Below are positions 52,288 through 60,047 of a DNA stretch of 64,000 nucleotides, one piece after another. The notes below the pieces were generated by a model that was not told the DNA's origin, ran no database searches, and saw nothing but the letters and a program-made list of their open reading frames with translations. A program made the translations under genes and the position numbers. Each line of letters opens with the position of its first letter. Within the stretch, counting starts at the first letter, position 1. Source of the stretch: Hydrogenophaga sp. 2FB (GTDB lineage Bacteria > Pseudomonadota > Gammaproteobacteria > Burkholderiales > Burkholderiaceae_C); assembly GCF_005503365.1 (NCBI RefSeq), contig NZ_SCML01000007.1, positions 88,717-152,716 on the forward strand. Reading direction: 5' to 3'.

Positions 52288-52877
52288 CGCATCTCGACCA
52301 GATCGACCGAGCCCTCCGCGCTGTCTTTGGCGGGGGTGGCGGTGCGGGCCTTCTTTCGCGACGCCGGGCCGGCATCGCCATCGCTGCCGTCGTCCACGCC
52401 ATTGCGTTCGTTCTCCAGCGCGCGTTTGGCGCTGACCGTCAACAGGCCCAGGATTTCGATCAGCTGCAGCCGCTGTTCGTCTTTCAAGGGACTCAACAAC
52501 CGCTCGTTGCGGGCGACGGCATCTTCGAACGCGGTTTGATACAAGGCCTTGCCCTTGGGGGTGAGGCTCAGCATGACGCCCCGGCCATCCGAATCGCTGC
52601 GCTCGCTGGCCACCAGGCCGCGTTCGATGAGGCCGGAGATCGTGCGGCTGGCGTAACTTTTCTCCAGGCCCGCACGGCGCCCCAGCTCTTTCAGCGACAG
52701 CGGTGCAAAACCGCCGAGCTGGCCCAGCGATCGCCACTCGAGCAAGGTCAGGCCGTACTTGCGCTCCACCCGCAAGGTCGTCGTGGCCGAGGAAAGATTG
52801 GCCAGGGCGTGGATGCGGGTCGAAATGAGATCGCTCATCACCCGCGGTACAGGCACGGTGCGCTTGGACAGGCTCAT
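52245..52877 (-). CDS. MarR-family transcriptional regulator
   Basis: 210 residues. Winged helix region about 30-115: VERKYGLTLLEWRSLGQLGG, LSLKELGRRAGLEKSYASRTISGLIERGLV and the wing SERSDSDGRGVMLSLTPKG. A charged, low-complexity C-terminal extension (about 160-210) is longer than usual for MarR and includes the part overlapping the lyase gene. It lies between the two operon sets of the island and is a candidate repressor for the AACCA-type palindromes at 44.9 and 55.1 kb (inference). Confidence 0.88.
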   Translation of the reverse strand: MSLSKRTVPVPRVMSDLISTRIHALANLSSATTTLRVERKYGLTLLEWRSLGQLGGFAPLSLKELGRRAGLEKSYASRTISGLIERGLVASERSDSDGRGVMLSLTPKGKALYQTAFEDAVARNERLLSPLKDEQRLQLIEILGLLTVSAKRALENERNGVDDGSDGDAGPASRKKARTATPAKDSAEGSVDLVEMRYLLSRLNELAGMR

Positions 52878-52898
52878 GGATGCGTCACCCGCAGGAAA

Positions 52899-52918
52899 TC
52901 AAACATCGTTTCATTCTA
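52899..52918 (-). promoter_or_regulatory. Promoter and palindrome upstream of marR-like gene
   Basis: TCAAAC-ATC-GTTTCA (52899-52913) is an imperfect palindrome with one mismatch; on the minus strand TAGAAT (52913-52918) directly adjoins it as a -10 box. The position, 22 bases before the start codon, fits autorepression. No good -35 is seen. Confidence 0.4.
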
Positions 52919-52954
52919 AGTGGCGCCATTTCGCCGCGATCGCGCACAAGGCGG

Positions 52955-53959
52955 TCAGTCCGCCTTGATGTTCGCCTTGCGCACCACGTCCTTCCACACC
53001 ACGATCTCGCGCTCGAGGTGGGCCTTGAATTCGGCCGAACTCGAGACCTGCATGTCCACGCCTTCGGACTTCATCTTCTGCACAAGGTCGGGCGCCTGGC
53101 ATGCCGTGGTGAGTTCCTGGTGGAGCCTGGCCACGATGGGCGCGGGTGTGCCGGCGGGCGCGGCAAATCCCCACCAGCCGGTCGCGTCGTAGGCCGGGTA
53201 GCCCGACTCCGCGATCGTCGGAATGTCTGGAAACGCGGCGGCCCTGCGCGCGCTGGTGACCGCGAGGGCGCGAACCCTGCCGGAGCGGATGGCCGCCGCG
53301 GCGCCCGAGTAGGTGCTGAAGGTGCAGTGCACCTGGCCGGCCATCACGTCGTTGATCGCCGGTGTCGTTCCCTTGTAGGGCACGTGCAGCATCTGCACGC
53401 CGGCCTGCATGTTGAGCAGCTCACCCATCAGGTGCGCGTTGCCGCCGTTGCCCGACGAGGCAAAGGTGTAGTGGCCAGGGCGCTGCTTGGCCGCGGCCAT
53501 GAATTCGGCGACCGACTTGAACGGCAGCTCGCTGTTGACGATCAGCAGGAACGGGGCACGGGCCACGAGCGCGATGAAGCTGAAGTCGTTGATCGAGTCG
53601 TACGGCAACTTGGGCAACAACGCCGCGTTGATGGCGTGCGAGCCCGGCACCTGCAGCAGGGTGTAGCCATCGGGCGGCGCCTTGGCCACGAACTGGGTGC
53701 CGATGAGCGTGTTGCCGCCGGGCCGGTTGTCGACGATGACGGACTGGCCGATCGTGCGCGACATCTTGTCGCCGATGGCCCTGGCCAGCACGTCGTTGAT
53801 CGCGCCGGGCGTGTAGGGCACGACGATGCGGACGGGGCGGTCCGGAAACGTGTCCTTGGCCCAGACCTGTCCCATGGGAACGGTCGACGCGAGGGCGGCG
53901 GCGCCCATGTGGCGCAGCATGTGACGCCGGTCGGGGCGGGGTGGTGTCAGATCACGCAT
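52955..53959 (-). CDS. Bug/TctC-family solute-binding protein
   Basis: 334 residues with a twin-arginine-like export signal (RRHMLRHMGAAALASTVPMGQVWA), then FPDRPVRIVVPYTPGAINDVLAR, VDNRPGGNTLIGTQFVAKAPPDGYT and HVPYKGTTPAINDVMAGQ. AAGGAGACAAC precedes the ATG at 53959. Overlaps the stop of the enolase-superfamily gene by 8 bases, so binding protein and enzyme are coupled. Followed by marR-like 77 bases later. Confidence 0.92.
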   Translation of the reverse strand: MRDLTPPRPDRRHMLRHMGAAALASTVPMGQVWAKDTFPDRPVRIVVPYTPGAINDVLARAIGDKMSRTIGQSVIVDNRPGGNTLIGTQFVAKAPPDGYTLLQVPGSHAINAALLPKLPYDSINDFSFIALVARAPFLLIVNSELPFKSVAEFMAAAKQRPGHYTFASSGNGGNAHLMGELLNMQAGVQMLHVPYKGTTPAINDVMAGQVHCTFSTYSGAAAAIRSGRVRALAVTSARRAAAFPDIPTIAESGYPAYDATGWWGFAAPAGTPAPIVARLHQELTTACQAPDLVQKMKSEGVDMQVSSSAEFKAHLEREIVVWKDVVRKANIKAD

Positions 53960-55097
53960 GTTGTCTCCTTGTGTTGAGCTTGTCCGGGGTGCTGGCCAGT
54001 CGAACGCCGCTGCCCGGGCCGGCCAGCACCGGCACATGGCCATCGCGCGCGTCGAATCCGCTGAAGGGGTCGTCGAGCAGGTGCTCCGATTCGGCGATCT
54101 CCGCGCCGCCGTCGACCGACTTCAACACCGCCGCCAGGTGCGCGGCTTGCGAGGACGCAAGGCGCGGCGCGAAGATGGCGCCCAGGCGGCAGCGCACGCC
54201 CGCGGCTTCGCAGATGTGCACGGCCTTCAGCGTGTTGCGCAGCCCGCCCAGGTACGGCACCTTGAGGTTGTAGGAGTGGGCCGCGTCCATCTTGATCAGG
54301 CGCACGAGGCCCGCGAGCGAGCCGATCGATTCGTCCGCCTCGATGCGCAGCAAGCCGCTGTCGGTCACGCGCTTGAGCCCATCCACGTCGGCGGCGGGCA
54401 CGGGCTGCTCCATCAGCGTGACGTTTTCGTGTTTCAGCGCGCGGCAGACTTCGATGGCATTGGACGCTTCGTAGGCCTGGTTCGCGTCGACGGTCAACAG
54501 CACGCTGTCGCCGACCACGGCGCGCACGGCCCTGACGCGGGCAATGTCGGCGTCGCCATCGCCATTGAGTTTCAGCTTGAGACCCCGATAGCCTTGCGCA
54601 TGCAGGCGCCGGGCCTGGCTGGCCATTTCGTCCGGCGGCTTGATGGGGATCAGCCGCGTGGTGGGGATGGACTGCCGCACCGCGCCGCCGAGCAGCGCGT
54701 GAAGCGGCAGGTTCAACACCCGGGCCGCGAGTTCGAGCGCGGCATTGGTGAAGCCCGCCTGCACGCTGGGCCGGTCGGCGCACACGGCCATCAACGCCGA
54801 CAGAAGCCCTTCCTGGTCCAGCGCGCTGTGACCGTGCGCCACGCCCACCGCGGCCTCGATGGCCGTGCGCATGCCCTCAATGTCGGGCTGGGCAATGGGC
54901 GTCGAGAGGATGTGCCCCCAACCCGCTTCCCCCGATGCGTTGCGCAGTGTCACGATCCAGCCGTGGATCTGCGGGATGCCGCCGCGCGCGAACTTCCAGG
55001 TGGGGTCTTCCTGGCGCTGGATGCAAGGCGTGATCTCCACCTGCTCGATCGTCAAGTCGGGTGAAGCGCTGCTGCGGTTGCTCAATGGCCACTCCAT
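53952..55097 (-). CDS. Mandelate racemase/muconate lactonizing-family enzyme
   Basis: 381-residue enolase-superfamily protein. Capping domain (1-125), barrel with Lys pair LKLKLNGDGD, metal ligands Asp in TVDANQAY, Glu in LMEQPVP and Asp in RIEADESIG, and the second-side Lys in YNLKVPYLGG. This K-x-K plus K arrangement is of the MLE/dipeptide epimerase/o-succinylbenzoate synthase subgroup. Likely racemises, lactonises or dehydrates a carboxylate captured by the coupled Bug protein; exact substrate unknown. The start lies 13 bases from a palindromic operator. Confidence 0.86.
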   Translation of the reverse strand: MEWPLSNRSSASPDLTIEQVEITPCIQRQEDPTWKFARGGIPQIHGWIVTLRNASGEAGWGHILSTPIAQPDIEGMRTAIEAAVGVAHGHSALDQEGLLSALMAVCADRPSVQAGFTNAALELAARVLNLPLHALLGGAVRQSIPTTRLIPIKPPDEMASQARRLHAQGYRGLKLKLNGDGDADIARVRAVRAVVGDSVLLTVDANQAYEASNAIEVCRALKHENVTLMEQPVPAADVDGLKRVTDSGLLRIEADESIGSLAGLVRLIKMDAAHSYNLKVPYLGGLRNTLKAVHICEAAGVRCRLGAIFAPRLASSQAAHLAAVLKSVDGGAEIAESEHLLDDPFSGFDARDGHVPVLAGPGSGVRLASTPDKLNTRRQHA

Positions 55098-55109
55098 ATA
55101 GATGTCTCA

Positions 55110-55138
55110 AGAAACCAGATTGGATCATACTGGTTTCT
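55110..55138. promoter_or_regulatory. Palindromic operator upstream of the MLE-Bug operon
   Basis: AGAAACCAG (55110-55118), 11 bases, CTGGTTTCT (55130-55138): perfect 9-bp arms. AACCAGAT recurs at 55166-55173. TTGACT (minus strand, 55141-55146) borders it and may be the -35 box. The AACCA core is shared with the operator at 44913-44933. This AT-rich 84-base gap is the only break in the minus-strand run 52.2-57.1 kb. Confidence 0.65.
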
Positions 55139-55181
55139 AAAGTCAACTATATGGGTAAATAAATTAACCAGATGAAAACCC

Positions 55182-56150
55182 TCATCCAGGGCGTGCCTGC
55201 GGGTTGAGCACGTTGTTCAGGCGGCCTTCGGCGTAGGCGACGATGTGGTCGAACGCGATGCCGAAGTAGCGCTCGTAGTTGTCCTTTTCCACATAACCGA
55301 TGTGGGGTGTGCACAGCGCATTGGGCAGGCGCAGCAAGGGGTGGTTAGCGCCCAGCACCGGCTCTTCTTCGTACACGTCGACGGCCGCGAAACCGGGCCG
55401 CCCCCGCACCAGGGCCTGTTCGAGCGCGCCGCGTTCGATCAGCTCCGCGCGGCTGGTGTTGACCAGCAGCGCCGTCGGTTTCATGCGCGCCAGGTCGGCG
55501 GCGGTGACGATGCCCAGCGTGCCGTCGAACAGGCGGATGTGCAGGCTGATCACGTCGCTTTGTTCAAAGAAGGCCTCGCGCGAGGGTGCGACCTCGAAGC
55601 CATCGGCGCGCGCGTCGGCGGTGGACGCATCGCGGCCCCACACCCACACGGACATGCCGAAGGCGCGGCCGTACGCTGCCACTTGCCGGCCAATGCGGCC
55701 GTAGCTCCAGATGCCCAGGCGCTGGCCGCCCATCTGCTGGCCGAGGTGCCCTTGCCATTGCCCCGCGCGCAGCCGGTTGACCTCGCTCACCAGGTGCCGC
55801 CGGCTGGCGAGCGCGAGTGTCCACGCGATCTCGGCCGTGGCCGAACCCGCGCCGCTGCCCTCGGCCACCAGCACACCGCGCGCGGTGCACGCGTCCAGGT
55901 CCACATGGCCCGCGAGCTTGCCGGTCTGGCAGATCAGGCGCAGCTGGGGCAGGCGGTCCAGCAAGGCCGCGTCGATGCGGGTGCGCTCGCGGGTGAGCAC
56001 GATGGCTTGCGCATCGGCGAAACGCGCCGCCAGGGCATCGGTGCCCTGGACGGAATCGTTGTAGATGCGCACGTCGTGGCCGGCGAGCCTGGCGAAACAG
56101 TTGAGACCGCGTACGCAGTCCTGGTAGTCGTCCGGAATAGCGATGTGCAT
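55182..56150 (-). CDS. D-2-hydroxyacid dehydrogenase family protein
   Basis: 322 residues. NAD-binding domain inserted in the catalytic domain; catalytic Arg in VNTSRAELIE, Glu in DVYEEEPVLG, His in CTPHIGYVE are intact. The nucleotide loop reads GIWSYGRIG, Ser replacing the first Gly of the usual GxGxxG, which may be tolerated since the rest is intact. It probably reduces or oxidises a 2-keto/2-hydroxy acid related to the ligand of the neighbouring Bug gene (6-base gap). Confidence 0.88.
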   Translation of the reverse strand: MHIAIPDDYQDCVRGLNCFARLAGHDVRIYNDSVQGTDALAARFADAQAIVLTRERTRIDAALLDRLPQLRLICQTGKLAGHVDLDACTARGVLVAEGSGAGSATAEIAWTLALASRRHLVSEVNRLRAGQWQGHLGQQMGGQRLGIWSYGRIGRQVAAYGRAFGMSVWVWGRDASTADARADGFEVAPSREAFFEQSDVISLHIRLFDGTLGIVTAADLARMKPTALLVNTSRAELIERGALEQALVRGRPGFAAVDVYEEEPVLGANHPLLRLPNALCTPHIGYVEKDNYERYFGIAFDHIVAYAEGRLNNVLNPQARPG

Positions 56151-56156
56151 GGGTAT

Positions 56157-57149
56157 TTATTGAAGTGTGATCTGCAGCTGTTGCACCGTCTGTTTCCAAC
56201 TCGCCAGGTCCTTGCGCACCAGTTCCGTGTAGTCCTCGGAAGACATGCCGCCGGGCTCGATGCCCTGGGCCTGGAACAGTTCGCGCACCTCGGCCGAATC
56301 GAGCGCGCGCTTGACCTCGGCGTGCAGCGCCTGCATGACGGGCGCGGGCGTGCCGCTGCGCGCGAACAGGCCGTACCAGCCGTGCACGCCGAAGCCGGGG
56401 TAGCCTTGTTCCGCCACCGTGGGCACATCGGGCAAGCCCGCAAAGCGCCGCGACGGTGCCACCGCGAGGGCGCGCAGCTTGCCGGTCTTGATCTGCGTGA
56501 GCGCCGAGCTCATGTCGAGGAACATGAACTGGATCCGGCCGCCCAGCAGGTCCTGCACCGCGGGCGCCGCGCCCCGGTAGGGCACATGGGTCGCGCGGAT
56601 GTCGGCGCGCTGCGCGAACAGGGCCGAGGCCAGGTGCGCCGAGGTGCCGTTGCCCGATGAGCCGTAGTTGACGCTGTTCGGGTTGGCCTTGGCCATGGCG
56701 ACCAGCCCTTGCAGGTCCTTGGCGGGAAAGTCGGGCCGCACGACCAGCGCGTGCGGGATGAAGCCCACGACGGTGAGCGGCGCGAAGTCGCGCAGCGTGT
56801 CGAAGGGGTAGTTGGGCATGAGCGCGGGGTTGGTGACCGCGAGAATCGACGGGAACACCAGGGTGTAGCCGTCGGCGGGCAGGCGCATGACGTCGCTCAT
56901 GGCGATCACGCCGCCACCGCCGGGCTTGTTCTCGATGACGACGGTCTGCCCGATGGCGGTCGACATGCTCTTGCCCACGGCGCGCGCCATCAGGTCGGTG
57001 GGCCCGCCGGCCGCGAAGGGCACCAGGATGCGGATCGGCCGGTTGGGGAAGGGCGTCTGCTGCGCGTGCGCCATCAGGGGCAGCGTCGTCAGGCCCGCGC
57101 CCACCCAGGCGTTGAAGCGGCGGCGCGACAGGCGGCTGTCATCGGTCAT
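56157..57149 (-). CDS. Bug/TctC-family solute-binding protein
   Basis: 330 residues, twin-arginine motif SRRRFNAW followed by a hydrophobic stretch and MAHAQQ, then FPNRPIRILVPFAAGGPTDLMAR, IENKPGGGGVIAMSDVMRLPADGYT and HVPYRGAAPAVQDLLGG. Fifth Bug of the island. Its promoter region holds a TTCCA-N5-TGGAA operator 67 bases upstream, linking this operon with the IclR gene 20 kb away. Confidence 0.92.
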   Translation of the reverse strand: MTDDSRLSRRRFNAWVGAGLTTLPLMAHAQQTPFPNRPIRILVPFAAGGPTDLMARAVGKSMSTAIGQTVVIENKPGGGGVIAMSDVMRLPADGYTLVFPSILAVTNPALMPNYPFDTLRDFAPLTVVGFIPHALVVRPDFPAKDLQGLVAMAKANPNSVNYGSSGNGTSAHLASALFAQRADIRATHVPYRGAAPAVQDLLGGRIQFMFLDMSSALTQIKTGKLRALAVAPSRRFAGLPDVPTVAEQGYPGFGVHGWYGLFARSGTPAPVMQALHAEVKRALDSAEVRELFQAQGIEPGGMSSEDYTELVRKDLASWKQTVQQLQITLQ

Positions 57150-57215
57150 GTCTTGTCTCCTTGTCGTGAATCGAACCTGGGCAGCTTAGGTGGCTTGCCC
57201 GGCGCGCGCACCACC

Positions 57216-57238
57216 CCATTTCCAATCAGTGGAAATGG
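57216..57238. promoter_or_regulatory. 23-bp palindromic operator upstream of Bug-dehydrogenase operon
   Basis: CCATTTCCA (57216-57224), ATCAG, TGGAAATGG (57230-57238): perfect 9-bp arms. The core TTCCA-N5-TGGAA has the same arm sequence and spacing as 37672-37686 and 37751-37765. The rest of the 255-base gap holds TATCAT (57306-57311), a possible -10 for the divergent FecR gene. Confidence 0.75.
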
Positions 57239-57404
57239 CGACCGGCGGAAAAACCAGGTCCCGACACACCGCAAAAACGCGGGTTTGATTTCCGGTCATA
57301 ACGTTTATCATTCCGTTCGTCGGTCGCTTTCCTGCATTGGGCGCTCCCTGTGTTTGGAAATTTCGGGCGATACCGCCCCCGTTTCCTGACACAGAGCCCA
57401 CACC

Positions 57405-57881
57405 ATGCCGACCCAATCCCAGCGCCTTTCCGCCCGTTTCTTCGTGATGGCCGCTGGCGTGGCCCTGGCTTCGTGGACCGGCATGGCCACCGCGCAGGAC
57501 AAGGCGCCGGTGGGTTACGTCAAGAACGTCAAGGGCACGGCCACGGTCACGACCGATGGCAAGGTGGTCGAAGCCCAGCCCGGCACACCCCTGCACCAGG
57601 GCAGCGCGCTCAAGACCGCCGCGTTATCGAGCATGGGCGTCATGTTCAAGGACAACACCATGATGTCCTTCGGGCCGAGCACGGAGCTCACCGTCGAGGA
57701 CTACCTGTACGAGCCGGGCGAAGGCAAGCTCAAGCTGGGTGCGCGCATGGGCAAAGGCACGCTGGACTATGTGTCAGGCGTGATCGCCAAGCTGCAGCCC
57801 GATGCCGTGACGGTCAAGACCCCCACCGGGATGATCGGCGTGCGCGGCACGCAGTTCCTGCTCAAGGTCGCGGAAGAGTGA
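57405..57881 (+). CDS. FecR-domain exported protein
   Basis: 158 residues: signal peptide to about residue 31 (RFFVMAAGVALASWTGMATAQ) and a single FecR domain (40-155) with GTATVTTDGKVVEAQPGTPLHQGSALKT, SMGVMFKDNTMMSFGPSTELTVEDY and TPTGMIGVRGTQF. There is no membrane anchor as in the classical sigma regulator FecR, so it is likely a periplasmic ligand-binding or assembly protein. It is convergent with the CHASE2 cyclase gene, 5 bases apart. Stand-alone FecR proteins often occur beside CHASE2 cyclases; the functional link is inferred. Confidence 0.85.
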   Translation: MPTQSQRLSARFFVMAAGVALASWTGMATAQDKAPVGYVKNVKGTATVTTDGKVVEAQPGTPLHQGSALKTAALSSMGVMFKDNTMMSFGPSTELTVEDYLYEPGEGKLKLGARMGKGTLDYVSGVIAKLQPDAVTVKTPTGMIGVRGTQFLLKVAEE

Positions 57882-57886
57882 TGTGA

Positions 57887-60040
57887 TCACTTGGCGCTGA
57901 GCACGATCCGGTCGCCCAGCGCGTTCTCCGCCAGCCGCGCCGCGTACAAGGCCACCAACGGGTCGTGGGGGTGGCTCTCCCGCAACCGGTCAAAGCGCTC
58001 CCGCGCGGACGCGTCGCCATCGCGCACCGCTTCGTAGGCCGCCTCGTATGTCGCCTGAGGCGCATACCCCGGCGGCGGTACGTCGGGCAGCGGCTCGAAC
58101 ACCTGCAGCGCGAGCTTCTTGCCCATGAGCACGAGTTGGCCAACCGGCCGGGCCAGGACGTTGGTGCAGGCCGACAGCGTGGTCTGCGAGACGCAGATCC
58201 GCGTGCCCAGGTGCTTGTTCGCGCTCTCCAGGCGCGCGGCGGTGTTGACCGGGTCGCCGAGCGCGCGGTAGTCAAAGATCGCGCCGCCGCCGAAGTTGCC
58301 CACGATGACCTCACCCGAGTGCACGCCGAAGCGCGTGTGCCCGAACGCGATGCCTTTGCGCTGCAGATCGCGCGCGTAGGCGGTGGCGAAGGCATGCATC
58401 TCCATCGCGCAGTCCAGCGCGCGCTGCGCGTGGTCGGGCTGCACCACGGGCGCGGAGAACATGATGGCCAGGGCGTCGCCCACGATGCGGTCCAGCGTGC
58501 CCTGGTGGCGGAAGGCGATGGAGATCATCGCTTCCAGGTAGCGGTTGAGCAGGGTGACCGCCGCGGCGGGATCGATCGACTCCATCAGCGACGTGAACCC
58601 GGCCAGGTCGGTGAAGATGAAGCTGCAGTGCTGGCGCTTGCCGCCCAGCTCCAGCTGCCCCGGGTTGTTCATCAGGTACTCGACGCGGTTGGGCGATACG
58701 TAGCGCGAAAACGCTTCCTTCACCCAGCGCTGCTGCCGCTCGCTCCAGAAATGCCGGCACAGGCTGGCCAGCACGAACGCCACGGCCCAGGCCAGCGCGG
58801 GCGTGAAGCTGTCGAGCAGCAAGCGGTGGCTGGAGAACGCCGACCAGCCGCCCCACAACACGCCGGCGACCAGCGCGAGTGAGAGGGCCGCGGCCCACAA
58901 CGATGGCACGAAGATGCCGATCCACACCACCGCCACACAACCCAATACCACGGCGATCGCCTCGGCCGCCACGGCCCAGCTGGGTCGGTTCAGGTAGTGC
59001 CCCGTGAGCATCTGTTCCAGGGCTTGTGCATGCGCCTCGACACCGGGCATCACGCGGCCCAACGGGTTGAAGCGCAGGTCCATCAGGCCTTGCGCGGAAC
59101 TGCCCACGAGCACGATGTGGCCGTCCAGCAGAGCGGGGTCCACGTCGCCGACCAACACTTTCCACGCCGGCACGTAGCGCTCGACCTGCGCTTCTGTGTA
59201 GTGCAGCCACATTTCGCCTTGGGCGTTGGTGGGCACGCTGACCTGGCCGATGCGCACCTGCGCCAAGGCCGGCGCGTCGCCCTCAGCGCGCCGGAGGATG
59301 TAGTTGTCCGTGCCCTGGACCACGCGCAGCAGCTCGGCGCTCAGGCTCGGCACGGGCGTGTCACCCAGCGCCAGCACCAAGGGCACGCGGCGCACCACAC
59401 CGTCGCCATCGGGCACGAAGGTCAGCGCGCCGCTTCCGCTAGCCGCTGCATCGAGCGGCGGCAGCGGTGGCACCGCCGTGGGAAATCCGTGCAGCGCCTG
59501 GGGGCTGGGCTCACCCATCCACACATAGCGGTAGGGCGCTTTCGGGGTGGCGGCCTGCTGCGGTGACGTTGCCGCGGTGTCGCTGCGCAGCGCGAAGCCC
59601 AGCACCACGTTGTGCCGGGCGATGGCGTTGGCAAAAGTCGCGTCGTTGTCCGGCAGCGCCTCGATCGCCCGTGCCTGGCCGGGCGACAAGGCCCAATCGA
59701 CCGAAGCGCGGCGCGGGGAGGTGCGATCGGGCTCGGCAAACACCACGTCGAAGCCGATCGCCGCCGCACCCTTGGCGCCCAGTTGCTCCACCAGCTCGGC
59801 CAGTTTGTTGCGTGGCCAGGGCCATTGGCCGATCTTCTCCAGGCTGGCTTCGTCGATGTCGATGATCCGCACCGGCACCGCCTCGTAGGCGCGCGGTTGC
59901 CAGCGCTGGTACTGGTCGAACCCCTGGTGCCGCAGCGATTGGAGCGCCAACGGGTCCGCCAGCACCAGCACCAGGCCGAGCGCGGCCGTCGCGAGGCTGA
60001 GCAACGCGGCGACCGAGCGCAGGGAGAGCATTCGCTTCAT
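57887..60040 (-). CDS. CHASE2-domain class III adenylate/guanylate cyclase
   Basis: 717-residue sensor. N-terminal signal anchor (5-30), periplasmic CHASE2 domain (about 35-345), three membrane helices (355-378, 380-402, 412-428), and a class III cyclase domain (470-660). Metal-binding D478 (FIFTDLAG) and D522 (IVGDALAI), transition-state N599 and R603 are intact, so it should be active. The base-selecting Lys of most adenylate cyclases is R518 here (LDRIVGD), so ATP versus GTP preference is uncertain. It follows the cNMP-binding patatin gene by 7 bases, a likely effector. Confidence 0.92.
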   Translation of the reverse strand: MKRMLSLRSVAALLSLATAALGLVLVLADPLALQSLRHQGFDQYQRWQPRAYEAVPVRIIDIDEASLEKIGQWPWPRNKLAELVEQLGAKGAAAIGFDVVFAEPDRTSPRRASVDWALSPGQARAIEALPDNDATFANAIARHNVVLGFALRSDTAATSPQQAATPKAPYRYVWMGEPSPQALHGFPTAVPPLPPLDAAASGSGALTFVPDGDGVVRRVPLVLALGDTPVPSLSAELLRVVQGTDNYILRRAEGDAPALAQVRIGQVSVPTNAQGEMWLHYTEAQVERYVPAWKVLVGDVDPALLDGHIVLVGSSAQGLMDLRFNPLGRVMPGVEAHAQALEQMLTGHYLNRPSWAVAAEAIAVVLGCVAVVWIGIFVPSLWAAALSLALVAGVLWGGWSAFSSHRLLLDSFTPALAWAVAFVLASLCRHFWSERQQRWVKEAFSRYVSPNRVEYLMNNPGQLELGGKRQHCSFIFTDLAGFTSLMESIDPAAAVTLLNRYLEAMISIAFRHQGTLDRIVGDALAIMFSAPVVQPDHAQRALDCAMEMHAFATAYARDLQRKGIAFGHTRFGVHSGEVIVGNFGGGAIFDYRALGDPVNTAARLESANKHLGTRICVSQTTLSACTNVLARPVGQLVLMGKKLALQVFEPLPDVPPPGYAPQATYEAAYEAVRDGDASARERFDRLRESHPHDPLVALYAARLAENALGDRIVLSAK

Positions 60041-60047
60041 GCCGCGC

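Noticed and set aside
36850..57149. Recently acquired genomic island or integrative element
   Set aside because: The region is accessory in content, but I see no integrase, direct repeats, tRNA junction or shift to AT-rich coding; codon use looks like its neighbours.
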